64,000 bases of DNA. It comes from Ophthalmolycus amberensis (Eukaryota; Chordata; Actinopteri; Perciformes; Zoarcidae). Positions 37,238 through 47,949 of the stretch are shown piece after piece. The stretch spans positions 62,001 through 126,000 of the forward strand of contig JAFEUB010000906.1 in assembly GCA_024529925.1 (NCBI GenBank), in the 5' to 3' direction. Made by a program: the position numbers and the translations under genes. The notes below the pieces were generated by a model. That model made no database searches. It had not been told where the DNA came from and saw only the letters and a program-made list of their open reading frames with translations. Numbering within the stretch: position 1 is the first letter of the stretch; each line of letters opens with the position of its first letter.

Positions 37238-40200
37238 GCCTCACCTTCTAATCACAAGGACTGATGATATCCAGTCAGAGCATAGAGCACTAAACTAAAC
37301 ACGGAGACCTGAGGTTATCTCAACTTCACAGGCTTTCCAGTGAGCATCACTCGCCAGATTTGCGCTGAATAGAATAAATATTTAAATCCACAACTTTGTG
37401 AATGAAACACCCTGATGAATAAAATACTTTTCTTATATAATCTATTTCCAAGCAACTGTTACACAACAATTTACGGACAGTGAATAAATACCATAAAGGT
37501 GTGGAGAAAGGAAGACGGAGAGCCATTGTGGAGGATCTAAAAATAGAACTTGGAGACTATAATCACCCGGAAGAAAAATAAGACATGAAGAGGAACTTAT
37601 AAGTTGTTTTTCAAAGAATGATAGTGGGGCAACCAAGGGTTTGGGACACTGACCATGTGGTTGTGACACAACTTGAGTCTGGCTGATGATTACAATTCCT
37701 CCAGAGGGGAACATAAATGTGTGTTACACATTCCTTGGCAATCTATCCAAAAGTTATTGGGACATTTCATTGAAATCGCCAGATGTTGAACTCATGGTGG
37801 TGCTAGAGAAACTGAAAAGTTCAAGTTCCCAAAAACACACTGACACTTGATACCAATCATCTCGATGCAACCAGCCCCGCATGACTTGATGGTGATTTTG
37901 CTTGCATTGGCACATGCTCAACCTCTAACACCCAGTCCATATTATTACCGTGCATCAAGACTCCTTAAGGATTATGTTTTTATGGTCTAGGTTTTTTTCC
38001 TTTCTGTCTCGGGACGGTCATGTGGACAGACGATGTTCAGTCAAAGCAGAGCAGCTGCTTCAGAGGACAGACAAGGACAGCTTTCCAGCCATGACATCAG
38101 CCTCCTTTTCCTCGCGACATACATTAGGAGGTGATTTAGCCGATGACTGTGAGGGAGACTAGCGCTCATCCTCTTGTTATGAACGGCTCCATTCACCAAC
38201 ATGAGTCTTACACACAGAGACAGGTTGCCATGACACTTGGCACACACTGCCAGCTGATCTGAGGGCCCACTGATTGCATAAGCCTCAGCTCAGACAACGT
38301 CGCTCGAGAGACACAAACGCACACAGATACACGGTGGTTTTGCTATATTTGTGAGAATGATCTGTAGATTCATTCCCGAGGGCCGTATCCTGACATTAAC
38401 CATCACTGTTGCATGCTGAACTCCACAGTTATGATCAGCTTTTTTTTTTGCTGAAAGGACAAATTATAAGCATCATTTATAATCCAGTGTGTCCTCACAA
38501 GGCAGTGGGCTGTCAATTCAGTCTACCTGACTACTGGTTGTTATTGCTGTATTCAAATGAACCAACAGGAGTGAACCACATGATTGTTAAAAAATGCACA
38601 TGTTGCTTTACTCCCGCTGATTCAACATCTTCTAAAACCTTGGATAAATAGTATACTTGTGTTTCTGAATTCATATCAGAGGTAGAGCTGTAAAGAAAAC
38701 AATTTGCCTTTAGAGCCCAACAGCTACAGTTAGCACCTATGTGTGTTCTGGATGTGTGTTTTTGCTGCTGAGCTAACACCACCACACTGCAGAGGCATCA
38801 TTATATTAATGCCAAAAAGAGCCAGACTAAAGATCCAGATATAGGTCGGTTTTCAGGGAAATCAATGTGTCAAATTCCCGCTTTGCTCTCTAACTGCTTT
38901 GGACTGCTGTCACATTAAAGACATTGCAGGGCTGGAAGTTGCCTCTAGCAGAGTCTCCCAGGAGTTTAAAGCTTGGCAGCACGAAATGAAGCTGCTCATC
39001 CAGGCATGCTCCAGACAGTATACAAGACTGAGCAACCAAATAGCAGGGGAATCCTACAGCAGTCGAAATAAGACAAAATGACCGTATCTGCTTCCTCTTT
39101 GTCTTTTTTGTCCTTTAGAATGAGCTTGTTGGCTAGGTTTACTATCTGCCGGTGCATTGCATAACGTTTGCAACAGTATATGTGGCAGGTTGTCTGGTGC
39201 GCAGCATGTGCTGTGTTTCACTGCAGCATTTAGCATCACATCTTCAGGGAAGCACAGCAGAGGAATATGAGCTCGTATTTGCTTTGGATACCGAATCATC
39301 TGACCCACTTCCCTAATATTCCCCAGATACCACCCCCCCCCCCACCCCATCGCTCCTTTTCTCAACCCCCCCCCCCCCCCTTTTTTTGGCTGCACCAGAC
39401 TTAAGTCTCTTATCTGACTGCCATAGGAGCAGAGCACTTAGCCGAGGGAGTTCTGCAGTGTAAACGTAACCATTGTGCAGGTTTGATCAAGTGACATCTC
39501 CTGCTTAATGCAACTTAATAAACTCCAATGTGCTCTCATTAACTAGGCTGTCTTCATAGATGTGTGCAGGCACCCTTGTTTACCGGTGAATTACTTCTGT
39601 GGAGTCTGTGTTGTTTTTAGAGGAAAGCCGTTTAAAATTGTACTGAGTGGAGAACAAACAAGTCCCCCGGCATCTCCAGCTCTCTGAGAACACCTGCCAT
39701 TAGGCCGACCACGAGGAGCGGCGCAGGACAGTGAGTGGCAACGCTATTAGAAACATTAAAGCTTGTGTAATTCACAAACCGTTCAGAGCTGTGCTGGACC
39801 CGATGCCCTCGTAGGAGCGGCTAATTAAATGTCCTGCCAGTCACAGTAATAGCAGCCTGGATTGTCACCACTGTCACACTACAATCCATCTTTAAATGAG
39901 TGTGTTTGCAAATAAGCTAGAAGATGCAAGAGTGTGTGTGTGTGTGCGTGCGTGCAGGATTCTTCCCGTGTGCAGCTTGATGTGGGCCTGCGTGCATGTG
40001 TGTTTGTGGATATATATTCATAGAGCAGTGCAGAACAAGTGAGGACGATGGCTCTATGCCGGTCACACAAGGACACCACATTCCCGCTGCTTCTCTCACA
40101 CTGCAGAGACTCTGCAGTTCACTGATCCTGCACTCCAGCAACACACATACATACATACTCACTCTTCAATATGTTTTATGTACGACCACCCACCCAGGAC

Positions 40201-42109
40201 ATTTTACTATCATATGAATTACAGTCTCTCCTCTCCACCGATTGCCCAGGTTGAGTGACAAGAACGTTACAAAGAAAAGGAGTGGAAAAAGGTGTGCCAT
40301 TTTTGAATATTCGTCAAAGCCTTTGCAGCTCAATGAATACATTCAATTTCTGCCTAGTTTGCTCCACTGGGAATCAAACTCGCAACCTCAGCAGCATTAT
40401 CTGCTCATCTACATCCAGAATCGTGACAAAGAGAGAGGACTGAAGATAGACGCAAGAGCGGATGGCAAGAGAGTAGAGCGATGGGTTCAATAAAAAGGGA
40501 CAGACGCACCTCTTTTAGGCTGATCTTGCAGTTAAAAATGATATTGGAGCCGTCTCTCTTGAAGTGGACGTGCCCTTTGTCTTTCAGCACGAAGGCTATG
40601 TCGGCAGGAATGTTCTCAGGGGTCTCGTCCCCCTCCTTTGGGAAGGTGATCTTGGTCCCCTCCTTCCATCCCTTCTTGATGATAATGTTAAGGATCTTGT
40701 CCTCTGTCCTCATGCTGCGACCATCTGGGTTCAGCCTGCGGCGGGTGATCTTCATGCGCTTGGTGCAGCCATGGAAGATCTCTTCCAGAGAGACCTTCAG
40801 CTCGTGGACCACCGGAGAGTCCTGGTGCTTTCGCCCTGTCCCCAGGCGCTCTGACGGCACACCCCTCCTCCTGCGGCCCTCCCCTGGGAAGCCGTTGGTC
40901 ACCCCCCCTGGAAAGCCGAACTGTCTCCCGATATGAGCGAAGGGATCATCCTCATCCACGTCCATGTCCTGCTCCGCATCGTGGTCGTTGTGGAAGGAGA
41001 AACCGTTAGAGCGGCCGTGGCTGCGGTTGGAGCCAAAAAACATGTCGAAAGGGTTAGAGCCTCCAAAGAAGGAGGCAAAAGTGGCATGGGGGTCTCCGTG
41101 GAAGGTGTAGTGGTACGTTGAGCCGCCATGAGCACCTGAAGAGCTGCTGCCTCCTGTCCTCAAACCTGACAGAGAAGAGAGCGAGAGAGAGAGAAGAACA
41201 TGAGTCCTTTGATGCACATGTACACTCAAATACCTACTATGCTGAAAGACACACATTAATATGAAGTCAGATTCCAGACACGGGACAATGTTCAGAAAAG
41301 ACTGCGTGTGGGTAACAGCAGGGAGAAGAGCGCAGCCCACGTGGGCGGGAAGAATCCCACAGCATCACTGATCTTCCAACAGCGCTGGAGGAGTAGAGCA
41401 ACTCATAAAGTACCAGGTCACTCCATCCAACACACTCACACAAATACACCTTTTAAACAGAGACACATGCACAAAACACCCACAAATGCAAACTGCAGCA
41501 GCCGCAGCTATTCATATCTCAACCACGTAATGATCTTAAGCCATCTGTCTGTCAGCACGCACACACACACAGACACACACACACTACACTAGCAGCTGAG
41601 GTAGACTATAATGTATTAGAGCTAGTAAGTGTTGTAGACAACCACACACACATTTCTGCACACAAAACAAGACAACATGGAAGAGACACAGTATTATTAC
41701 TTCAGTGACTGAAGCCCTCCACTGTGACATTAGATGCTGTTGAGCTATTTTAATAACAACTTAATAACTCATAACGCCTGTTTAACAAGGCCTGCACTCT
41801 CTGACCGCTTTCACTCAATGAACCTAGACAGACAGAGACGGACAGATACATTACATTACAGTCATTTTCAAACCCAGACATGGCCCCTCCCTCCTCACCT
41901 TCCTCTCCTAGCTGATCGTAGACGACCCTCTTCTTGGGGTCACTGAGTACCTCATAGGCCTCTGCAATCTCCTTGAACTTCTCCTCGGCGTTGGCCTCCT
42001 TGTTCTTGTCAGGGTGGAAGCGCAGCGCCATGCGCCGGTAGGCCTTCTTGATCTCCTCCTCGTTGGAGCCCTTGGGGATGCCCAGGGTCTTGTAGTAGTC
42101 CTTCCCCAT
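36427..42109 (-). CDS. dnajb5: DnaJ (HSP40) homolog subfamily B member 5 (3 coding exons)
   Basis: DNAJB5 is a class B J-protein that stimulates HSP70 ATPase activity. Coding exons on the minus strand: 42109-41899, 41165-40510, 36660-36427; 366 aa, against 348 in human. The J domain (residues ~4-68) begins MGKDYYKTLGIPKGSNEEEI and contains the essential HPD (ALRFHPDKNKEAN). A glycine/serine and FGGSNPFDMFFG segment follows, with DMDVDEDDPF, then the two client-binding barrels (VHELKVSLEEIFHGCTKRMK, GWKEGTKITFPKEGDETPEN) and the C-terminal GEGLPFPKNPSQRGDLIVEF. These match DNAJB5 more closely than DNAJB1 or B4 (DMDVDEDDPF, CGCTVSIPT). The extra length is in the variable linker (about residues 115-170). 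An upstream in-frame ATG at 42121 would add MCAA; I prefer 42109, the family start. Intron 3 is 3.8 kb. The gene is near vcp in human too. Confidence 0.95.
36830..36880. repeat. GTGA tetranucleotide microsatellite
   Basis: About eight GTGA/GAGT units flanked by a GT run and a GA run. Confidence 0.9.
37108..37235. repeat. GA and CA compound microsatellite
   Basis: A GA run passes into a CA array of about 105 bp with one CC interruption near 37197. Long Cys-Val ORFs on the minus strand come from this repeat. Confidence 0.97.
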
Positions 42110-42168
42110 AGCTGCACACACGCATACTATCCCCCCCCCCCCTCTTCAGCTCAGGCCGTGGTCAGTCA
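42110..42168 (-). other. dnajb5: dnajb5 exon 2 untranslated part with a G run
   Basis: The best acceptor upstream of the dnajb5 start is CTCACCAG, ending at 42169, with a fair pyrimidine tract. Exon 2 would then carry 59 nt of 5' UTR, including an uninterrupted run of 12 or more G on the sense strand (plus-strand C run at about 42131-42142). A closer AG (TGTGCAG just before CTATGG) lacks a pyrimidine tract. Confidence 0.5.
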
Positions 42169-42222
42169 CTGGTGAGATACAAGGTTACTGTTAGAGTCTG
42201 TTAACAGGATGCTGGACAAACA

Positions 42223-42294
42223 TTATATATATATATATATATATGGAGATATATATATATATAGAGATATATATATATATATATAGAGATATAT

Positions 42295-42376
<82 letters not shown>

Positions 42377-42390
42377 AGATATATATATAT
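42223..42390. repeat. AT microsatellite in dnajb5 intron 1
   Basis: About 170 bp of alternating AT with occasional GAGAT interruptions, 55 bp upstream of predicted exon 2. Confidence 0.97.
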
Positions 42391-43137
42391 GCCCTGGCAG
42401 AGGTGCAGAGTGAACTCAAGAGCTCTCCTTCAGGGCTTTACTGTGACATCTATTTGGTGATAGTTGGAGATGAGAACACAGAGTGTTGGTTTTACTATCT
42501 GTTGCTATGGGGATGTGGTTGCAGAGGGATCCCCTTCATCTGATTTATCAACGGGCTTCTCTCTCTATCAGCTCAGCCTGGCAGGTACAGCACACAGACG
42601 ATGCTGGGGATAATCTGTCTCATGTGCACAGATTTTGATAAGTGATTTTGTGCAATAAATACATTTGACTTAGCTATTGGCTGATCCTACATCTGCCCCC
42701 AGATATGTTGTGTTAAACCAGCTGGAGGAGCTGTCAGACAGCAACCTCCTCACGGTCCCAGTGACAGGACAGTGTTTGACCAAGACACAGAAAAAGTCCA
42801 CGACAAGCCCCGTTACATCTACAACAGTGTGATGTGCTGCTTATAATAGCCTGATCTCTTTTAGACAAAGAGCCGGCTGTCTATTTCAGTATACAACCCA
42901 AAATAATAAAGCCCGACAATTTAGTCCCCACCGATAATCCAGACTCATTTACACCAAATATTAGTTCATACCGACTGATAAACCCGAGATATTTCCCATA
43001 TTAACCAATACAATGAAAAAAGGAAATATTAGTGAAAGAAGCCGGTTCAATAACGTTACATGAGTTCGGGGCAACGCGAAAAATAGGACGCGGATTATAG
43101 CAGAAATGAGAGGAAAATGAAATAGAGAAAACCCTAC

Positions 43138-43216
43138 CAGAATGCTCAGCAATATCTGTATCGACACCAACATGGTCCGGCTTTCTGTCCCCGTTTCCTG
43201 CGGTCTGCGTATCTGT
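43138..43216 (-). other. dnajb5: dnajb5 first exon (non-coding) with a 12-codon upstream ORF
   Basis: Downstream of the TATA box a donor CTG then GTAGGG is found at 43137. The exon contains an ATG at 43173 that opens MLVSIQILLSIL up to the exon end. Joined to the predicted exon 2 (starting TGACTG) the next codon is TGA, so this would be a 12-codon upstream ORF ending at the splice junction. The transcription start near 43216 is inferred from the TATA box. Confidence 0.5.
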
Positions 43217-43240
43217 CTGCCGCCCCGGCACCGCTCGGTC

Positions 43241-43257
43241 CTTATAAATTGACGTCA
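43241..43257 (-). promoter_or_regulatory. dnajb5: CRE next to a TATA box, dnajb5 promoter
   Basis: The perfect cAMP response element TGACGTCA is at 43250-43257, and a TATA-like TTTATAAG on the minus strand is at 43241-43248, one base apart. A second half-site, TGACGTCT, is at 43308-43315. A close CRE-TATA pair is typical of CREB-inducible promoters. That it drives dnajb5 is inferred from orientation and the donor site 100 bp downstream. Confidence 0.65.
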
Positions 43258-43319
43258 GGAGGATCACAGGCTCTGAAATAACCGGTGACCGAACACGGAG
43301 GCGCATCTGACGTCTCACT

Positions 43320-46300
43320 GGAAAACCTCGGACAACTGCCCGTGCAGCCTGCCATAAACTAACAGGACATCCATCAGCTGATCGAAGAACTCACTGCTCC
43401 AGGGATTCAGAGAGAACAGGGAAAGTTCATCACCTTGTGATCTCGTCATGAATATACCCATCATTTAAAAAAAATCATACTCAACTTATTAAACGAGGCT
43501 GCAACGCGAGTTTACAAACAACTATATTTGATAATCGTGGTTGGCAAATTGGTCAACTCCCCTTCCATGGTCCTGTTTTTTTTTACCGGTCCGATCCCTG
43601 CGGTGTCAAATCGGATCTGATTTTGCCAGATTTCGCTTTAAAATGCATAAAAACAACAGATTAGTTGCCTTACCGAGCCCGCTGCTTTGTGTCCGATCGA
43701 TACTGGTCCTGTCTGTGTCTAAAATATCCGTTTGCAGTCTGGAGGGCACAGCCAGCCCTCTCAGCCAGCAGGGCTCTTTGTTCAAGGTTTGCTCACAAAC
43801 ACACCCAAACTGAGTTACATTTAAGGTGAAGTTATATTTATGTATATTATATGGAAACATAGCAGTGACATTGCGTTGATATTGTCCTCTGGCCAGATAT
43901 ATCAGTCTGAGCAGGCATGTCCGAGGCTGAGCAGGTAACAGTCATATTTGGAGAGAGCGCGCGAGAGAGCTGACAAAAGAATAATCACCTGGTAAAAAAT
44001 GTTGTGCGTGATCGTGTAGTCGTGCCTTGGTTGAGTTGGGATAAACACTGAGTCATGTGATGACTCCACACACACACACACACACACACACTCTTATCGA
44101 TGTATTCAGAGTCACATCCTACTTTCTACATAACTAAACTCTAAAATGAACCCCAACTTTAAACACTGTGCCCCCCCCAAAAATAACCCACTCCTTAGCC
44201 CTTAGAGCTGGACCATCTCACCCCAACTGAAATTATAACTGAGCTCAAGATCACACCAGGGACGCTGTGAGACATATAGTGGAAGGACAGTCTTACACCT
44301 TTTAACATGAAAACCCTCTTTAAGGCAGTAGAGCAGGATCCACCTGAAGACCCTTATCATGTCAGCTGATATTCCGCGGTTTATTCCCAAACAAATATCC
44401 AATTCAAACATTGAAACCAGTTGTGAGACAGGAGCTACTGTGCCTCTGGAGTTCTGAGACCCTGGTTGGGAATCCCACCTCAAGCTAACCATACTTTCAA
44501 CAGTAACCCGCTTCCCACAATCCAGATACGAACAAACATGAACTTCTTTCCAAATATCCTCTGTTTTTATTTTTTGTTGTAGGGGGATTTGGTTCTCACA
44601 ACAAATTAAACACAGTGTATCCTAAAGGCCAAGTGTTCCTCCCTGGCTCCACCACTGTTCAGAGCACATCAACAAGCAGCCTACCAGCTTTCTAAAAATC
44701 ACACTTACAACAGCACCGGGAGGCAGATGTCTGAGTCATTATTGATGACTTCTACTGTTGAGTAGGTACTGCTCTGCTGGGTCAAAGCGAGAGAGAGAGA
44801 GAGAGCGAGAGAGGAGAAATAAAGACTCATTTAAGCTTGAGTACAGGGGAGGAGGTGCGAAAAAAAATGGTTTCTCAATTAGAGGAGCCTGTCTGACACA
44901 CACATGCATGTACTCAAACACACTAAGCATTCAAAACAATGCAAGCACGTAGAGCGAGAGAGAGACATTCCCGTGTGTCCACTGGAGTGTGTGTTTTGGC
45001 AGCAGGGAGGGACTTCAGGCCAGTGCAGCTGTCCCAGAAGAGCAACTGGTCAGCAGTGGCGTGTTATTCATGCCTGTGTTCGGCCTGTGATGGACACAGA
45101 GACATGTACACGTAGTTTACCCAATAAACATACTCGTTTCTGTCAGAAGCTCTTGCATTACTCGTCACAGTCACATTTCTGCCGTCTGCACAGTGTGTTT
45201 GTTTTATGTCTGCAGCCTAATTACCAATGATGACCGGGTGGAGCCGAGCCACCACGCGCCACTCTCCTTGCTGAGAGTGCACTCAGACAGTCGAGGAGCA
45301 ACTATTCCTGACCCGATGCAGGGTTCCCATGGTGACACAGGAATCTGCCAGACAGTGATGCATCTGCCAGGAATACTCAGCAATGTGTCCTCTGAGCAAC
45401 TGTGTATGTAGACATGCGTGCGTGTGTGTGTGTTCTCCATCACCTGAGCTGAGAGGCGGGAGAACAGAAGGTCCATCAGACGGAGTCAGGTGAGGGGTTC
45501 ACAGAATACACGGGAGGCCGTTTTGGAGTGTGAAGAGGAGGCAGCGATAAGCGCCTGTAAGCATCTCCCACCTCCTCTCTCTCTCTCAGCCTCAAAACAC
45601 CCCGTCCTTTCCACCTCCTCTCTCACTTCTACCCTTCCTGTAACCATAGAGACCACCGTTGCCTGAAGAGAGGTTTCCTCCCAGAGACGTTTGGTGGTGT
45701 TAAACGAGGACGCTGGATGCATGATGTGCACACAAAAGCACACCGCTCAATTTACACACCCCCTCCTGAACAATCCTCATTCAAACTGTTCTGTACCTTC
45801 ACACAGAAAGAACAGGATGTGGATGACAAGTAAATTACTAAGACACAGTACGTGCTTGTCTTAACAGGCTTAGACAAGCAGGCTTTGATTTCAGTTTGAC
45901 CATCTGCAGTGTTACGCATGCAGATCGTAATGCCAGTTTTGTTGTAGCGGTTACACAATGTTTCCTGTATTGCCGTCTGGACTATTTTTGTCTCTCTCAC
46001 AGTTTCTTTACAGCTCGATTCATAATGTGTCCCTCCACGTGGCCTGTCCAGGGAGCACAGATCAGTCTTCCTGCTCTCAGAGGCTACACGTACTACAGAC
46101 GGTCCCCGATCACTGAGATGAGTCGGTAAGTACCAGCTGTGAGACATTCAGTTCCCTTTATTGAACTTAGTTTTGTCTCCGTTGTGGCAGCCAAGCCCCG
46201 TAGCTCCCTCCTCCAGCAGCCCTACAGACCAGACTCATTAAAAATAAATGCTTTTGACATTAACAGTCACCACATAACACAGGCAATAAGGCCAGCTTCA

Positions 46301-47949
46301 GGCTGCAGAAGCACAGCGTGATTATTATCGAGATGGCACAGAGCAACAGAAGTGGGGAACTGACGAGGCAAATTCTAATTAGAAGACTGTTGGACGTGCA
46401 GTGCAGTGCGGCGGTCTGATATATCTGAACTGCAATCTGCCTTTGTCCTCACATGACCAACACATTTGTTTACATAAGGTGTGAGAGCCAAATATGGTGT
46501 TGGAAATATCAAGAAATGTAACTGTTATTCTCTGTGTGAACATTGGGAGGCGCTGTACTAATATCCTGGGCTCAGGTATGTAGGTACTAAAGTCACTGTT
46601 GTCGTCGGGTGTTTCTGGCCTCGGAAGGGTTTTGACCGCTGTGGTGGTAACAGCTTTTGTTGTCATTCTGCAAATGATGCGTTTGATTGTCGGTGGAAGC
46701 AAACAGACTTGGTTTTAGGATCCACGCAAAGCAAAATAAAAAGGACTCTCTCTAAAAAAACTTGTCTGTGAAGGTTGTACTTAACGCAACGCACATCAAT
46801 GGTAACGCATGTTAACTTAGGCTTACAACCAGGTCACTCCTGGGAAAGACACCTCAGTTGCTTACAGTGCTAGACTGGGCTCCTCATAAGGTCAGTTATA
46901 TAAACTCGCTGAACATAGTTCCTCACCGTAGTGTCACACTAGCTTCAACAACATGACACTCCAGGTCTCTTAAGTAATACCAACAGCATCAGTACTTTGT
47001 ATTCCAGTGCACACACTACTTTATAAGGAGGTCAAGTAGTGTGGGCCTTTGTAAGTGGTGCTTAGTGGAGCTTCTAGTGCATGTGCTTATTCAGGCTGCC
47101 GTCTTTGTGCCCAACAGAAACAGATGAAACAAGTTTATGGTCAAGAAGGTTTAAGTAGCTGAGCAAATTAAAATAGCATCTCTTTGGCAGAAACAAGGAA
47201 AGCACTTTAGGCGGGACAAAAACACAAGACTGGCGAATGTTCTGTTACTAAACATGATTACTTCAAACAGGCAGTCATTGTATTCATCTGTATGTGTACA
47301 GCATCTACGATTGAGAGATTGTAGCTAGATGCTAGCAACAACAGCTGACAGCTTTTCTGGTTCTTCCCTCCGCCCCATTTTAAGAAGGTACTCCTGAATC
47401 TATAGGCTTATTAGATATGTCCTTCGACTTTCTCCAAATAATCTGTGGACCCTTCAACTTTTTCTGTTAGATTCCACATGCAGGTGTGAAACTCACACCT
47501 AGAGCCCAGCATTGAATTCTGCTTCAATAAATATGTGCAACTTCCTCTCGAATCAAGAATAGAACAGAAGGGTTGAAGACCAACAGGCAAAGTTACATCA
47601 AGAGCGACAAGGCATAAACATGGGAGAAGAAAGCAAAGTGCGAGTAAAGAGTAGAAGTTAGCACTAACATTTCTTATGGCTGCGACTGGTTTTATGACCC
47701 TTCATTGAAGATTACCAGTCAAAAAGTATTTTTCACAAAATGCACAGCGAGCTCTGGTGAACAGTCCTCGCTGATGAGACACGTGGCTCTCGCTGATATA
47801 AAAGCAACAGCCATTCAATGACACTACTTGAAAACTTTGTGCTCCAGAAAGATTTTCTCTGTACAGAACAGAGTTCAACTGTCACTGTATTTGCCGCAGA
47901 CAAGACAAACGTCCACTTGGATCTCCAGCAGTGTCAGGTTCAGTCGTGG
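43320..47949. other. dnajb5-epg5 intergenic interval
   Basis: About 4.6 kb between the dnajb5 5' end and the epg5 stop codon. The right part should hold the epg5 3' UTR, but I could not settle on a poly(A) signal. No other gene is supported. CA (44066-44090) and GA (44787-44815) runs are present. Short ORFs show no family resemblance. Confidence 0.6.
44066..44090. repeat. CA dinucleotide microsatellite
   Basis: About twelve CA units in intergenic DNA. Confidence 0.9.

Larger units (their letters stand above)
36661..40509 (-). other. dnajb5: last dnajb5 intron
   Basis: A 3.85-kb intron, unusually long for this window, with GTGCGT donor at 40509. It holds several microsatellites, two C runs (39331-39345 and 39366-39380) and no recognisable exon or nested gene. 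ORFs inside it look random. Confidence 0.7.
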
